NCBI GenBank assembly: GCA_007117695.1
Contig: SKFZ01000011.1
Coordinates: forward strand, 1 to 59,855
DNA length: 59,855 bases
Origin: Bacilli bacterium
Lineage (GTDB): Bacteria > Bacillota_I > Bacilli_A > RF39 > UBA660
Direction: 5' to 3'
Shown here: positions 1 through 10,598 of the stretch, piece after piece
Layout of the letters: each line of letters opens with the position of its first letter
How positions within the stretch are numbered: position 1 is the stretch's first letter
Notes under the pieces: model-generated
What the model saw: the letters and a program-made list of their open reading frames with translations, nothing else
Told to the model about the DNA's origin: nothing
The model's database searches: none
Made by a program: the position numbers and the translations under genes

Positions 1-348
1 AGTTTGAGGTTCAACCCCTGCTTGAGCATCTATTAAAGCAACCGCACCATCAAGTACACGAAGTGATCTAGAAACTTCAACTGTGAAGTCTACGTGACCA
101 GGTGTATCGATAATGTTTAACCTGTGATTTTTCCAACGTGCTGTTGTTGCTGCTGATGTAATTGTAATACCACGTTCTTGTTCTTGTTCCATCCAGTCCA
201 TTTGAGAAGCCCCATCGTGAGTTTCTCCAATTTTATGAATTTTTTTTGTGTGAAACAATATACGTTCTGTACAAGTTGTTTTACCAGCATCAATATGGGC
301 CATGATTCCTAAATTTCTTGTTTTCTCTAAACTAAATTCACGAGCCAT
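1..348 (-). CDS. fusA: Elongation factor G, N-terminal part (cut by window edge)
   Basis: Translocation GTPase of the ribosome. The reading frame starts at an ATG whose last base is 348, preceded by an AAAGGAAA ribosome site, and runs 116 codons off the left edge. It opens [20 protein letters not shown] and shows the G1 P-loop AHIDAGKTT, the switch I region with [10 protein letters not shown] and the G3 motif DTPGHVDF. This is the canonical EF-G GTPase domain; domains II-V lie outside. It follows rpsG by 20 bases in the str operon (rpsL-rpsG-fusA), so it is presumably read from the promoter in front of rpsL. Confidence 0.97.
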   Translation of the reverse strand, partial: MAREFSLEKTRNLGIMAHIDAGKTTCTERILFHTKKIHKIGETHDGASQMDWMEQEQERGITITSAATTARWKNHRLNIIDTPGHVDFTVEVSRSLRVLDGAVALIDAQAGVEPQT

Positions 349-368
349 AATATTTATTTCCTTTCTTT

Positions 369-836
369 CTACCAACGATAATGTGCAAATGCTTTATTAG
401 CTTCTGCCATACGGTGGATTTCTTCACGTTTTTTAACTGCTGCACCTGTTCCATTAGATGCATCGATTATTTCATTAGCCAAATTATCAGCCATGCTTTT
501 ACCATTTCTAAGCCTTGCATAGTTTACTAACCAACGTAATGCAAGTTGTCTTGAACGGTCTGATTTAACCTCAATTGGTACTTGGTAATTAGCACCACCA
601 ACACGACGAGATTTAACTTCTAATGCTGGTTTTATATTTTCAAGTGCTGCTTCGAACACTTCCATTGGATCTTTATTAGTTCTTTCTTTGATTACATCAA
701 AGGCATCATACAAAATTGTTTGTGCTTGACCTTTTTTACCATCAACCATAATTCTATTAATTAATTTAGTAACTAATTTAGAATTATACATTGGATCTGC
801 TAGCACATCTCTTTTTTCCGCACGTCTTTTTCTCAT
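369..836 (-). CDS. rpsG: 30S ribosomal protein S7
   Basis: Primary 16S rRNA binding protein that nucleates the head of the small subunit. The 155-residue product has the usual family length, starting [20 protein letters not shown] and containing the conserved [20 protein letters not shown] segment (here [16 protein letters not shown]) and the C-terminal AFAHYRW. It is the second gene of the str operon, 34 bases downstream of rpsL, with an AGGGAGG-like ribosome site. Nothing in the gene looks abnormal. Confidence 0.98.
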   Translation of the reverse strand: MRKRRAEKRDVLADPMYNSKLVTKLINRIMVDGKKGQAQTILYDAFDVIKERTNKDPMEVFEAALENIKPALEVKSRRVGGANYQVPIEVKSDRSRQLALRWLVNYARLRNGKSMADNLANEIIDASNGTGAAVKKREEIHRMAEANKAFAHYRW

Positions 837-870
837 AATATCCTCCCTTCACTTTTATAAAATTAATTTT

Positions 871-1281
871 TTACTTAGCTTTTTTCGTTCCATATTTAGA
901 ACGACTTTGTTTTCTATTTTCAACTCCAGAAGTATCTAAGACACCTCTAACAACATGATAACGAACCCCGATTAAGTCCTTAACTCTACCACCACGTATT
1001 AATACAACACTGTGTTCTTGCAAGTTATGTCCTTCTCCTGGGATGTATGCAATCGTTTCCATTTGATTACTAAGTCTAACACGAGCAACTTTTCTCAAAG
1101 CTGAGTTAGGTTTTTTAGGTGTTCTAGTAGAAACTCTAGTACAAACTCCACGCATTTGTGGTGATTGTTCTTTTGTATACTTCTTTTCCTTGCTGTTATA
1201 TCCCACTCCTAAAATTGGAGATTTACTTTTCTTTGCTTTACTTTTTCTTTTTTTTCTAACAAGTTGGTTTATTGTTGGCAT
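871..1281 (-). CDS. rpsL: 30S ribosomal protein S12
   Basis: Decoding-centre protein of the small subunit, 136 residues. I place the start at the ATG ending at 1281 ([13 protein letters not shown]) because an AAGGAGG site sits seven bases upstream; an in-frame codon further out would add seven residues with no support. The loop [11 protein letters not shown] is intact, which is the streptomycin-sensitive form. However, the second streptomycin loop, nearly invariant as KDLPGVRYH, reads KDLIGVRYH here: residue 104 is Ile (codon ATC at 970-972) where Pro is expected. The adjacent Asp that is methylthiolated in other bacteria is kept. First gene of the rpsL-rpsG-fusA operon. Confidence 0.97.
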   Translation of the reverse strand: MPTINQLVRKKRKSKAKKSKSPILGVGYNSKEKKYTKEQSPQMRGVCTRVSTRTPKKPNSALRKVARVRLSNQMETIAYIPGEGHNLQEHSVVLIRGGRVKDLIGVRYHVVRGVLDTSGVENRKQSRSKYGTKKAK

Positions 1282-1338
1282 AATATCCTCCTTTCTTAAC
1301 ACACATATCCAGGTGTTTCATTTTTGTCATTAATTATA

Positions 1339-1356
1339 GGTTTGCTCTTGCAAACC
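1339..1356 (-). promoter_or_regulatory. Hairpin in the rpsL mRNA leader
   Basis: A perfect inverted repeat, seven base pairs (GGTTTGC / GCAAACC) around an AAGA loop, starts about 12 bases after the predicted transcription start of the str operon. No U-run follows, so it is not a terminator. A protein-binding leader element for autoregulation is possible, but that is inference. Confidence 0.4.
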
Positions 1357-1374
1357 AAAATTAAACGCATAATA

Positions 1375-1403
1375 AATATATCATTTTTAAACATTAATGT
1401 CAA
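1375..1403 (-). promoter_or_regulatory. Promoter of the rpsL-rpsG-fusA operon
   Basis: On the minus strand TTGACA (1398-1403) is followed after 17 bases by TATATT (1375-1380), an almost perfect housekeeping sigma promoter placed 93 bases ahead of the rpsL start codon. Confidence 0.85.
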
Positions 1404-1412
1404 ACAAAAATA

Positions 1413-1441
1413 AAAAAAATAAAGATAAACTTTATTTTTTT
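1413..1441 (-). terminator. AT-only hairpin after the pilin-like gene
   Basis: A 12-base-pair inverted repeat (AAAAAAATAAAG / CTTTATTTTTTT) around ATAAA overlaps the stop codon of the 1440-1784 gene. It contains only one G-C pair, so termination would be weak. It separates that gene from the str operon promoter. Confidence 0.4.
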
Positions 1442-1784
1442 AATCACACTCACTATACACATCAAAATCATCACCTATGACTTTGATAAACCAGTCACAT
1501 TCATCAACTAAATCAGAATCTAAATATCCTTCATTTATTAATGTTGTATGGTTGATTAGTAATTCGTCATTTTCATTAACAGATCCATAATATTCTTCAA
1601 CGTAAGAAGTTGCTGCTGTTAAAACTGCAGATTCTATTGATACATCTGTATCAATAGGTTCAATATCTCCAAAATTTCTACTAATTAAAAACACGGCAAC
1701 AAATAAAGCCAGTGCTAAAACCGCAATTATAATAAATTCATCGGCTAAGCCCCATCCTCTGTTGTCTTTTAAAACTTTTTTCAT
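1440..1784 (-). CDS. Divergent type IV pilin-like membrane protein
   Basis: Product of 114 residues. After a short basic start (MKKVLKDNRGWGL) comes a Glu at residue 16 and then a 20-residue hydrophobic helix (FIIIAVLALALFVAVFLIS), which resembles the leader and helix of type IV pilins, but the usual G-FTLVE cleavage signature is altered to GWGLADEF. The remaining 80 residues, with NDELLINHTTLINEGYLDSDLVD, match the style of the C-terminal domains of the true prepilins elsewhere in this window. The AGGAGG site lies in the end of the NrtR-type gene (8-base gap), so the two are co-transcribed. Whether the leader is cleaved by a prepilin peptidase is unknown. Confidence 0.6.
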   Translation of the reverse strand: MKKVLKDNRGWGLADEFIIIAVLALALFVAVFLISRNFGDIEPIDTDVSIESAVLTAATSYVEEYYGSVNENDELLINHTTLINEGYLDSDLVDECDWFIKVIGDDFDVYSECD

Positions 1785-1792
1785 ACTACCTC

Positions 1793-2452
1793 CTAAAACA
1801 AATCTCTTTCTTTAATATTTTCTTTAAAGCTATATAGCTTTGCCGGTCTTCCTGTTTGTGATTCATTTTTGTAGCCAGTATCTTCTATTAACCCCAAATT
1901 AATAAACTTTTTTCTAAAATTTCTTCGATCAAATTTTTTGCTTAATATTTGCTCATATGTTCTTTGAATCTCAGGTAATGTGAAATCACTTGGAAACAAT
2001 TCTTTCAAAACGGTACTATTAACTAATTTCTTCTTCAAGTACTCTCTTGATTCTTCTACTATTTGTAAATGGTCAAAACCTACTTTAGGCAAATTATCAA
2101 TGTCAAACCATTCATATTCATATAAAGTTTCTTCTTGCTTAATTCCTACCGTTGTACTATTTATTAATCCTACATAGTTAATTCCAATAACTCTGTTATC
2201 AATGTTTCTATCTAGTTTTGTATAAACATTATACTGCTCATATGAAATTTCTTCTAGACCTACAACACTTAAAAGAATTTCTTTAATTACATCACTATCT
2301 TCTTCATCTTCTTTTATGTTTTCAGTTGGCAAAACCCAATAGTTTTTATAAGGTTCATCTTTTTTCTTAACCATAAAAACTTTTACTGTCCCTTCGCTAA
2401 CAGTAAATAAAGTTAAGATTAATTCAACTATATTTTTTTGTTGAGTTTTCAT
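1793..2452 (-). CDS. NrtR-type regulator: degenerate Nudix domain plus winged helix
   Basis: Product of 219 residues. Residues 1-145 form a Nudix-fold domain, but the Nudix box is lost (TENIKEDEEDSDVIKEILLS has no REUXEE signature), so hydrolase activity is unlikely. Residues 150-219 match the C-terminal winged helix of NrtR regulators, especially DRRNFRKKFINLGLIEDTG and GRPAKLYSF. Known NrtR proteins repress NAD or sugar utilisation genes and are released by ADP-ribose-like ligands; the ligand here is unknown. The gene is followed directly by the pilin-like gene, and a palindrome overlaps its transcription start, suggesting autoregulation. It occupies the place between rpoC and rpsL where other Bacillota carry an L7Ae-type gene. 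Confidence 0.8.
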   Translation of the reverse strand: MKTQQKNIVELILTLFTVSEGTVKVFMVKKKDEPYKNYWVLPTENIKEDEEDSDVIKEILLSVVGLEEISYEQYNVYTKLDRNIDNRVIGINYVGLINSTTVGIKQEETLYEYEWFDIDNLPKVGFDHLQIVEESREYLKKKLVNSTVLKELFPSDFTLPEIQRTYEQILSKKFDRRNFRKKFINLGLIEDTGYKNESQTGRPAKLYSFKENIKERDLF

Positions 2453-2472
2453 AAAAATTCACCTAATTTCTT

Positions 2473-2489
2473 TGTGTTTGCTCTACACA
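2473..2489. promoter_or_regulatory. Candidate operator of the NrtR-type gene
   Basis: A 17-base inverted repeat, TGTGT-N7-ACACA, lies just downstream of the -10 box and covers the predicted transcription start. Position and symmetry fit a repressor site for the adjacent NrtR-type protein. This is inference from sequence only. Confidence 0.4.
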
Positions 2490-2492
2490 CTT

Positions 2493-2521
2493 ATTTTATT
2501 ACTTTTAGCAAGCAATGTCAA
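2493..2521 (-). promoter_or_regulatory. Promoter of the NrtR-type and pilin-like genes
   Basis: TTGACA (2516-2521), 17-base spacer, TAAAAT (2493-2498) on the minus strand. The -35 box directly abuts the U-run of the rpoC terminator. Confidence 0.8.
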
Positions 2522-2523
2522 AT

Positions 2524-2546
2524 GAAAAAGACAGCATTGCTGTCTT
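2524..2546 (-). terminator. Terminator of the rpoBC operon
   Basis: Minus-strand hairpin AAGACAGC-AAT-GCTGTCTT (2528-2546) followed by a run of T. The first bases of the stem are the rpoC stop codon. Confidence 0.85.
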
Positions 2547-5500
2547 AATCTAACAATTCTTTTTCAAGAGCTTCTAAAGGTTCATCTTTTAATAAATCAA
2601 TTTCCAAATCAAACTCTGGCTTTTTGTACTTCTTAGCACCTGTACCAGCTGGAATTAATTTACCAATTATAATGTTTTCTTTTAAACCTTCTAAGTGATC
2701 AACTTTACCTTGAATTGCAGCATCTGTTAACATTCTTGTCGTTTCTTGGAAAGACGCTGCTGATAAGAACGATTCAGTTTCTAATGATACTTTAGTAATA
2801 CCACTTAATACTGGTTTACCTTTAGCTGGAATTTTTCCTTCTAAAATAATATTCTTATTCTCGTTTGTAAATATTCCAATATTAACAGTTGTTCCTGGCA
2901 ACATTTTTGTTGAACCCGGATCTGTAATTTTAATTCGAGAAATCATTCTTCTAGCAATTATCTCAATATGCATATCAGCAACATCAACACCTTGAGATCT
3001 ATATACTTTTTGAATTTCTGAAATTATATATTTTTGAACTGCTAAAGGATTTGTAACTGCAAGCATTTCCTTTGGACTAATTGCCCCTTGGTTAAGCTTT
3101 TGGCCTGCTTCTACTTTATCACCTTTTTTAACAATTAATTTAGCTCCATAATTTGTAACGTGTTCTTTAGTCTCAACATCGTTTTTAATAGTTACAACAT
3201 GTCTACCTTTATCTTCATCAATTTCGATTACTTCACCAGTAATTTCGGCGATTGTCGATTTACCTTTAGGGTTTCTAGCCTCAAATAACTCTTCTACTCT
3301 AGGTAAACCTTGAGTAATGTCATCACCTGCAACACCACCAGTGTTAAAAGTTCTCATCGTTAGCTGTGTACCTGGTTCACCAATAGACTGAGCCGCTATA
3401 ATACCAACAGCTTCGCCTACTTCAACCACATTACCTGTAGCATGATTAATTCCGTAACATTTTTGACAAACACCACGATCTACTTTACAAGTTAATACAC
3501 TTCTAATAGGTACTTTTTTAATGTCTGCATTAATTATTTTATCAGCTAATCTTTCAGTTATAAAAGTATTTGCCTCAATTAATACATCTTTAGAACTTGG
3601 ATCTATAATGTTTTTCCAAGTGTACCTTCCAATAATTCTTTCTTTTAACGTTTCTACTACTGTACCATCTTTATCATTGTATATGGTTTCAGCTACAATA
3701 CCCTCGGTTGTTCCACATTCTTCGCTTTTAACGATCATGTCTTGAACTACGTCTACTAATCTTCTAGTTAAATAACCTGCTTCAGCAGTTTTTAAAGCTG
3801 TATCTGCCGCACCTTTTCTAGTACCATGAGTAGATGTAAAGAATTCTGTTACTGTAACACCTTCTGTAAATGATGATGTAACAGGAATCTCAATAAATTT
3901 ACCTGATGGTTTATTAAATAGTCCACGCATACCTGCTAGCTGGTTATAATAACTAATATTACCACGAGCTTTTGATCTAATCATAATAGAAACAGGATTA
4001 TCAACATCATTAATAATTATTTCTTCTAATTCTTTTTCTATTGTATCTTTTGTTTCTGTCCATACTTCAACAACTTTAGCACTACGTTCAACATCTGTTA
4101 TTAACCCACGCTTAAAGTGTTTATTAATTTTTTCAACTTTACCTTGTGATTCAATTAATAATTCTTGTTTCTTTTTACTTTCTTTAACATCAGTTATCGC
4201 AATAGAAATACCTGATAATGTAGAATATTTAAATCCTAAATCTTTCATTTTATCAAGCATTGATGATGTTTCAGCTGTTTGATATCTTTTATATATTTGG
4301 GCAATTATATCGCCAAGTTTTCCTTTACCAAATGGTTCATTAATTGGCATATTAGCAATATGCTCTTTTAAATTAATACCTCTACCAACAAAACACTCTG
4401 CAGGTGTAATGTTTTCGATATTTTCCACAGTTCCAACATTAATAAATTGGAATGTATCTGGAAAAACCTCATTAAATATAATTTTCCCAGGCGTAGTTAC
4501 TAAATATTGATCTTTATATACTTCTGGAAATAACTTATATTTAAATGATTTGATTGGCAAAGCAATCCTTGCATGAAGACTTATTTCTTTTCTTTCATAC
4601 GACATAATTACTTCATTAGAATCTTTAAACACTCTTCCTTCACCTAATGCGCCTGCTTTTTCCATAGTTAAGTAATAATTACCTAAAACCATATCTTGAG
4701 CTGGCGTAACAATTGGTTTACCATCTGTTGGTTTCAAAATATTGTTTGAACCAAGCATTAATATTCTAGCCTCAGCTTTTGCTTCTTCTCCAATTGGAAC
4801 GTGAACCGCCATTTGGTCACCATCAAAGTCCGCATTAAATGCTGGACACACTAGTGGATGAAGCCTAATTGCTCTTCCGTTAATCAATTTTGGTTGGAAT
4901 GCTTGAATACCAAGTCTATGAAGAGTTGGCGCTCTATTAAGTAAAACTGGATGTTCTTGGATTTTTTCCTCTACAACATCCCAAACTCTTGGATCTTGAT
5001 TCTCAATCATTCGCTTAGCTGCCTTAATGTTAGATGCTAATTCTCTAGCCATCAATCCATTAATAACATGTGGTTTGAAAAGTTCAAGTGCCATCTCTTT
5101 TGGAATACCACATTCATACATTTTCAATGTAGGTCCAACAACAATAACAGAACGTCCCGAATAATCAACACGTTTACCTAGTAAGTTTTGACGGAAACGA
5201 CCTTGCTTACCTTTTAACATGTTAGAAAGTGATTTAAGCGGCCTATTTCCTGGACCAGTAATGTTTTTACCACGTCGTCCATTATCAAATAATGCATCCA
5301 CTGCTTCTTGAAGCATTCTTTTTTCATTTTGAATAATGATAGATGGTGCTCCAAGTTCAAATAACTTTTTCAATCGGTTATTTCTATTAATAACTCTTCT
5401 ATATAAATCATTTAAGTCACTTGCTGCAAACCTTCCACCATCAAGTTGAATCATCGGTCTAAGTTCAGGCGGTATAACCGGAAGTGCTCTTAAGATCATC

Positions 5501-6180
5501 CATTCTGGTTTATTTCCCGATTCTTTTAATGAACTTAGTACTTCAAGTCTTTTAATTAATTTGACTCTTCTTTGTGAAGTATTATCTTTGATTTCTGCTA
5601 GTTCGCTATCAATCGCTTTTATTTCTTTATCCAAGTCAACATTTTTAAGCAGTTCCTCAATCGCTTCAGCTCCCATGCCAACTTTAAATTGATCACCATA
5701 TATTTCGTAATATTTACGGTATTCACGATCAGATATCGTTTGTTTATATTCAATTGGTGCCGGACCTGGGTCCAAAACAACATAAGATACAAAATATAAA
5801 ACTTCCTCTAAGTCTCTTGGTGTCATCTCAAGAACTAGTCCCATACGAGGTGGAACTCCTTTTGAAAACCAGATGTGAGAGACAGGACTAGCTAATTCAA
5901 TGTGCCCCATTCTCTCTCTTCTAACCTTAGCAGTAGTTACTTCAACACCACAACGGTCACAAGTAACACCTTTATATCTTAACCTTTTATACTTACCACA
6001 ATTACATTCAAAGTCTTTAGTTGGACCAAAAATCTTTTCACAAAACAAACCTTCTTTTTCAGGTTTAAGCGTACGATAATTTATAGTTTCAGCTTTGTTA
6101 ACCTCACCGTATGACCAACTTCTTATTTTATCAGGAGATGCAATTCCAATTTTAATACCTTCAAAACTATTTACATTCAT
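2545..6180 (-). CDS. rpoC: RNA polymerase beta-prime subunit
   Basis: Catalytic subunit, 1211 residues, the normal size for Bacillota. The N-terminal zinc ribbon has Cys at 59, 61, 74 and 77 (CNCGKYKR and CDRC). The metal-binding loop NADFDGDQ is at 449-456 with all three catalytic Asp present. The second zinc site ([11 protein letters not shown]) and the bridge-helix/trigger-loop region with [13 protein letters not shown] follow. The start codon overlaps the rpoB stop by one base (TAATG), so translation is coupled. The transcript ends in the hairpin that contains the stop codon. Confidence 0.99.
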   Translation of the reverse strand: MNVNSFEGIKIGIASPDKIRSWSYGEVNKAETINYRTLKPEKEGLFCEKIFGPTKDFECNCGKYKRLRYKGVTCDRCGVEVTTAKVRRERMGHIELASPVSHIWFSKGVPPRMGLVLEMTPRDLEEVLYFVSYVVLDPGPAPIEYKQTISDREYRKYYEIYGDQFKVGMGAEAIEELLKNVDLDKEIKAIDSELAEIKDNTSQRRVKLIKRLEVLSSLKESGNKPEWMILRALPVIPPELRPMIQLDGGRFAASDLNDLYRRVINRNNRLKKLFELGAPSIIIQNEKRMLQEAVDALFDNGRRGKNITGPGNRPLKSLSNMLKGKQGRFRQNLLGKRVDYSGRSVIVVGPTLKMYECGIPKEMALELFKPHVINGLMARELASNIKAAKRMIENQDPRVWDVVEEKIQEHPVLLNRAPTLHRLGIQAFQPKLINGRAIRLHPLVCPAFNADFDGDQMAVHVPIGEEAKAEARILMLGSNNILKPTDGKPIVTPAQDMVLGNYYLTMEKAGALGEGRVFKDSNEVIMSYERKEISLHARIALPIKSFKYKLFPEVYKDQYLVTTPGKIIFNEVFPDTFQFINVGTVENIENITPAECFVGRGINLKEHIANMPINEPFGKGKLGDIIAQIYKRYQTAETSSMLDKMKDLGFKYSTLSGISIAITDVKESKKKQELLIESQGKVEKINKHFKRGLITDVERSAKVVEVWTETKDTIEKELEEIIINDVDNPVSIMIRSKARGNISYYNQLAGMRGLFNKPSGKFIEIPVTSSFTEGVTVTEFFTSTHGTRKGAADTALKTAEAGYLTRRLVDVVQDMIVKSEECGTTEGIVAETIYNDKDGTVVETLKERIIGRYTWKNIIDPSSKDVLIEANTFITERLADKIINADIKKVPIRSVLTCKVDRGVCQKCYGINHATGNVVEVGEAVGIIAAQSIGEPGTQLTMRTFNTGGVAGDDITQGLPRVEELFEARNPKGKSTIAEITGEVIEIDEDKGRHVVTIKNDVETKEHVTNYGAKLIVKKGDKVEAGQKLNQGAISPKEMLAVTNPLAVQKYIISEIQKVYRSQGVDVADMHIEIIARRMISRIKITDPGSTKMLPGTTVNIGIFTNENKNIILEGKIPAKGKPVLSGITKVSLETESFLSAASFQETTRMLTDAAIQGKVDHLEGLKENIIIGKLIPAGTGAKKYKKPEFDLEIDLLKDEPLEALEKELLD

Positions 6181-9100
6181 TAAGCTTCATCTCCTTTTTC
6201 AACTTTTTCTTCTTTGAAGTAATTAGATATTTCTTCTTTTACTTCTTCAATTGACATTTCATCAATCATATCTGTTAAATCTACATCTTTAACTGCATTT
6301 AAAGTTTTAAAGCCAATCTTTTCTAAGGCTTCAATAGCCTTACTACTTAAAGAAGTGTCTTCCAATAAAACCTCTTCTTCTACTTCTTCTAAAGATTCTA
6401 CCTCTTCATTTTCTGCTTCTTCAAGCGCTAACTTAGCTTCTTGTTCTTTTTTAAGTTCTAATTCTTCTAGATCTCTAATTTCTCTATACTCTCCATCTTC
6501 TGATAAAACAGTAATATCAAGACCTAAAGCTTGGAATTCTTTAATTAAAACTCTAAATGATTCAGGAATGCCCGGTTTTGGTATTGGATTTCCTTTTGCT
6601 AATGCTTCATAAACCTTAACACGTCCTACAACATCATCAGATTTAATAGTCATAATTTCTTGTAATATGTTAGCAGCACCATATGCATAAAGTGCCCAAA
6701 CTTCCATTTCACCAAATCTTTGTCCACCCATTTGTGCCTTACCACCAAGTGGTTGTTGCGTAACAAGTGAATATGGACCTATAGCTCTAGCATGAAGTTT
6801 GTCATCAATCATATGATTAAGTTTTAGCATATACATAACACCAACACTGACGTCATTGTCAAATGCTTCACCTGTTCTACCATCATATAGTTTAAACTTT
6901 CCGCTTCTACCTAGTCCTGCTTCTTCAAGAGCATCTAAAATTTCATCTTTAGTCGCACCATCAAATACTGGTGTTGCAACTTTGATTCCTAATTTTTTAG
7001 CAGCCATTCCTAAATGTAGTTCTAATATTTGTCCTATGTTAAGTCTTGATGGAACCCCAAGTGGACTAAGTAAGATATCAATTTGAGTACCATCTTTCAT
7101 ATAAGGCATATCTTCTTCAGGTAAAATCAATGAAATAACACCTTTATTACCGTGACGACCTGCGACCTTATCACCAACATTTATTTTTCTTTTCTTAGCA
7201 ATATATACACTAACACGTTTAAGTACTCCAGCACTTAACTCATCACAGTTTTCTTTTGTAAAAACTTTAACATCTTGTACTATACCGCCTCCACCATGTG
7301 GAACTCTTAGAGAAGTATCTCTAACCTCTCTTGTTTTTTCGCCGAATATTGCATGCAACAATTTTTCTTCAGATGTTAATTCCGCAACACCTTTTGGTGT
7401 AACTCTACCAACTAAAATGTCATCGTCACCTACTACGGTACCTATTCTTACAATACCACTGTCATCTAAATTTTTTCTAGAAGCTTCTGATACATTAGGT
7501 ATATCTCTAGTAAACTCTTCTGGGCCTAACTTAGTATCTCTACTTTCAATATCATATTGATCAATATGAATAGAAGTATAAACTTCATCTTTAACTAATC
7601 TTTCGTTAATAACTACAGCATCCTCATAGTTATAACCATCATAATTCATGAATGCTACTGTTAGGTTTTTCCCAACTGCCATCTCTCCTAAATCGGTAGA
7701 TGCACCGTCTGCTAAAACCATACCTTTTTTAACTTTATCGCCGACTTTAACAATCGGTTGTTGATTATAACAAGTACCTGAATTCGTTATTTCAAACTTA
7801 TCTAAATAATAAGTTTCCTCTGATTTTTTTGTTTTTATCGTAATTTTTTTAGAATCAACATAACTAACAACGCCATCTGATTTAGATTTAACTAAAACAC
7901 CTGCATCATATACAGAAACTGCTTCTATACCAGTACCAACAATTGGTGAATCTGATTTTATTAAAGGAACAGCTTGTCTTTGCATGTTAGATCCCATAAG
8001 CGCTCTTTTACCATCATCATGCTCCAAGAATGGAACACCAGATGTCGTAATCGAAACTGTTTGTTGTGGTGATACATCTAAGAAATCAATTTTTTCTTTA
8101 TCAACCATAATAGTTTCACCACGATGTCTTGCAGAAGTCTTACCTTCTACTAAATATCCTTCTTCGTCAACTTTAGTTGTTGCTTGAGAAATATAAAAAG
8201 GTAACTCCTCGTCTGCTGTCATATAAACTATCTCATCTGTTAACTTACAATCTACGATTTTTCTATATGGTGTCATAATGAAACCATATTCATTTATTTT
8301 TGCATAACTAGCAAGTTGTGTAATCAATCCAATGTTTGGACCCTCAGGAGTTTCAACCGGACATAATCTTCCATAATGGGAAACGTTTACATCACGAACT
8401 GCCATACTTGCTCTTTCCCTAGATAAACCACCAGGCCCTAATGAAGTTAATCTTCTTTTAGAAGACATTTCACTAACTGGGTTTGTTTGATCTAAAAATT
8501 GTGATAACTGTGAACTACCAAAAAACTCTTTTATAGACGCTGTTAGTGGTCTAATATTAATTAGTGATTTTGGTGTTACCTCATTAATATCTTGAGTAGA
8601 CATTCTATCTCTTATCATTTTTTCTATTCTTGTAATACCAATTCTAAATTGATTTTGTAAAAGTTCACCAACTTGCTTAACTCTTCTATTAGACAAATGG
8701 TCGATTTCATCATAATTACCAATACCTTCAAATAAGTTTAAGTAATATGAAATAGACGCATAAATATCTGATATCGTTAACCTTTTTTCATCTATAGATG
8801 GATCATTACCAATTATTGGCACAATGTTTTCAGGATTAGTTTTTGAATAAACTTTAACAATTTGAACTTTGTTATGTGTATCTAATTCTTCATTTATCGG
8901 AACTTCTACCATTCCATATCCATCATCCAAAACTTCTTTTAATTCCAATAAAACTTCTTTAGTAATAGTAGTTCCTTTCTCAAAAAGAACCTTTTTACCT
9001 TTTTTGATATCTTCTGCTAAAACAGTGTCGATTAATCTTTCAAAAACATTTAATTTTTTGTTAAATTTATATCTACCAACTTTAGCTAAATCATATTTAA

Positions 9101-9887
9101 AAGCATCAAAAAACCTAGCGATTAATTGGTTTTTAGAACTTTCCAAAGTTGACGGTTCACCCGGTCTTAACTTTGAATGAATATCTATTAACGCTTCATC
9201 CCTATTATTATTTGTATCTTTTTCAATTGTTTTTTCTATTAAATGGTTTTCACCAAAAAGACTAATGATATCTTCATCATTAGATAACCCTATTGCTCTT
9301 AAAAGTGAAGTTGCTGGAAGTTTTCTTGTTCTATCAATACGAACATAAAAAATATCCCTTGCATCGGTTTCATATTCTAAATATGTTCCTCTTGACGGAA
9401 TAAGAGAACCCGTAATAAGTGTTCTACCGTTTTTATCGATTTCTCTTCCATAATAAACACTTGGAGATCTAACAAGTTGCGAAACTATAACACGCTCCGC
9501 ACCATTAAATATAAAAGTACCATTTTCAGTCATCAAAGGCATTTCGCCTAAGAAAATGTTTTGCTCAGTTACTTCACCAGTCTCATTATTAAATAATCTA
9601 GCTTCAACTTTAAGTGGTGCTGCATAAGTCGATTTTCTGTCTTTGCACCCCTTTATTGAATACGTTGGTTCATCAAATGAGTATTCACCAAATTCCAACG
9701 ACAAATTTCCAGTAAAATTCTCTACTGGAAAAATATCATCAAATACTTCTTTAATACCCTCTTCTATGAACTTTTGATAAGAATCTTTTTGAACTTCTAA
9801 AAGATTACCTAATCCAATTGCATTTTCTGTCTTTGCATAAGACCTTCTCTCACGATAATCTCCGAATTTTTTGGTTTTGTAAGCCAT
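6180..9887 (-). CDS. rpoB: RNA polymerase beta subunit with an alpha-CTD-like C-terminal extension
   Basis: Beta subunit, 1235 residues, about 40 more than the Bacillus protein. The rifampicin pocket reads [20 protein letters not shown] then RLTSLGPGG: the key Asp is kept but the position equivalent to E. coli His526 is Ser (codon at 8460-8462) and that of Ser531 is Thr. Natural Asn at 526 gives intrinsic rifampicin resistance in Spiroplasma and Mycoplasma, so resistance is likely. Residues 1142-1235 are an extra tail: an acidic coiled segment, then [20 protein letters not shown], which resembles the helix-hairpin-helix of the alpha C-terminal domain. Own promoter in the end of the upstream methyltransferase gene; ribosome site GGGGTGG. 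Confidence 0.98.
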   Translation of the reverse strand: MAYKTKKFGDYRERRSYAKTENAIGLGNLLEVQKDSYQKFIEEGIKEVFDDIFPVENFTGNLSLEFGEYSFDEPTYSIKGCKDRKSTYAAPLKVEARLFNNETGEVTEQNIFLGEMPLMTENGTFIFNGAERVIVSQLVRSPSVYYGREIDKNGRTLITGSLIPSRGTYLEYETDARDIFYVRIDRTRKLPATSLLRAIGLSNDEDIISLFGENHLIEKTIEKDTNNNRDEALIDIHSKLRPGEPSTLESSKNQLIARFFDAFKYDLAKVGRYKFNKKLNVFERLIDTVLAEDIKKGKKVLFEKGTTITKEVLLELKEVLDDGYGMVEVPINEELDTHNKVQIVKVYSKTNPENIVPIIGNDPSIDEKRLTISDIYASISYYLNLFEGIGNYDEIDHLSNRRVKQVGELLQNQFRIGITRIEKMIRDRMSTQDINEVTPKSLINIRPLTASIKEFFGSSQLSQFLDQTNPVSEMSSKRRLTSLGPGGLSRERASMAVRDVNVSHYGRLCPVETPEGPNIGLITQLASYAKINEYGFIMTPYRKIVDCKLTDEIVYMTADEELPFYISQATTKVDEEGYLVEGKTSARHRGETIMVDKEKIDFLDVSPQQTVSITTSGVPFLEHDDGKRALMGSNMQRQAVPLIKSDSPIVGTGIEAVSVYDAGVLVKSKSDGVVSYVDSKKITIKTKKSEETYYLDKFEITNSGTCYNQQPIVKVGDKVKKGMVLADGASTDLGEMAVGKNLTVAFMNYDGYNYEDAVVINERLVKDEVYTSIHIDQYDIESRDTKLGPEEFTRDIPNVSEASRKNLDDSGIVRIGTVVGDDDILVGRVTPKGVAELTSEEKLLHAIFGEKTREVRDTSLRVPHGGGGIVQDVKVFTKENCDELSAGVLKRVSVYIAKKRKINVGDKVAGRHGNKGVISLILPEEDMPYMKDGTQIDILLSPLGVPSRLNIGQILELHLGMAAKKLGIKVATPVFDGATKDEILDALEEAGLGRSGKFKLYDGRTGEAFDNDVSVGVMYMLKLNHMIDDKLHARAIGPYSLVTQQPLGGKAQMGGQRFGEMEVWALYAYGAANILQEIMTIKSDDVVGRVKVYEALAKGNPIPKPGIPESFRVLIKEFQALGLDITVLSEDGEYREIRDLEELELKKEQEAKLALEEAENEEVESLEEVEEEVLLEDTSLSSKAIEALEKIGFKTLNAVKDVDLTDMIDEMSIEEVKEEISNYFKEEKVEKGDEA

Positions 9888-9960
9888 TGATCCACCCCTA
9901 TAACTATAATTTTGTTCAGAAATACTCTATTAAAAATAAAAAGCATGTCACCAATATATA

Positions 9961-9989
9961 ATGTTACCAAAGAAAAAGCAATCTGTCAA
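9961..9989 (-). promoter_or_regulatory. Promoter of rpoBC
   Basis: TTGACA (9984-9989), 17-base spacer, TAACAT (9961-9966). The TGA inside the -35 box is the stop codon of the methyltransferase gene. It gives rpoBC transcription independent of rplJL. Confidence 0.75.
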
Positions 9990-10573
9990 ACATTTGTAGC
10001 TTTTATAATATAAAAACCTTTGTTTTTATTTAACAATTTTACAGAAAAACAACTTTCAAGTTTTTTCATAATTGTTTTTGCTCCTTGGTTCTTATTTACT
10101 ACAATAATTAAACTACCATTTTTCTTTAAATGTTTTTTTGAGTCAAAAAGTATTTTATATAAAATTTCATTCCCCACTCTTATCGGCGGGTTTGATATTA
10201 TAAAGTCATATTTATCATCAACATTTGAATAGCAATCACTATAAAAAATATTCACAGAAACATTATTGATATTTGCATTTTTTTTCGCTAACAACAAAGC
10301 TCTTTCATTAACATCCACCATGTCAACATTAGCAGAAGAGTTGTCTTTTATAAAAATACCGATCGGTCCATAACCACATCCAAAATCAAGAACATTTCCA
10401 TGAATCTCCTCTAACTCTAAACTCTCAATCAAACTTCTAGTTCCAAAGTCCAGACCTTTTTTAGAAAAAACTCCATGGTCTGTTTTAAATTTATATTTCT
10501 TATTTTTAATTTTAACTTCAATAAGTGATTCGTCACTTTTTAAAGTTTCATCGTTTTCAAAATAGTGTTTCAT
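9986..10573 (-). CDS. Class I SAM methyltransferase, RsmC/YbxB family
   Basis: Product of 195 residues with the small-methyltransferase fold. Motif I is VLDFGCGYGPIGI (residues ~60-73), the acidic motif VDMVDVNERAL follows, and the catalytic NPPIRVG motif (~132-138) is typical of N2-guanine rRNA methyltransferases. The position between rplL and rpoB is that of YbxB in Bacillus, a family usually annotated as 16S rRNA G1207 methyltransferase (RsmC-like). I infer an rRNA substrate from family and context. It ends in TGA, showing TGA is not a sense codon here. Confidence 0.85.
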   Translation of the reverse strand: MKHYFENDETLKSDESLIEVKIKNKKYKFKTDHGVFSKKGLDFGTRSLIESLELEEIHGNVLDFGCGYGPIGIFIKDNSSANVDMVDVNERALLLAKKNANINNVSVNIFYSDCYSNVDDKYDFIISNPPIRVGNEILYKILFDSKKHLKKNGSLIIVVNKNQGAKTIMKKLESCFSVKLLNKNKGFYIIKATNV

Positions 10574-10598
10574 ATGTCACCCTTTATAAAACGCTTAA

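Noticed and set aside
6355-9180. Plus-strand open frames opposite rpoB, the longest 103 residues
   Set aside because: Opposite-strand shadows of a highly conserved gene; Ser-rich translation is the complement of acidic and Lys-rich codons.
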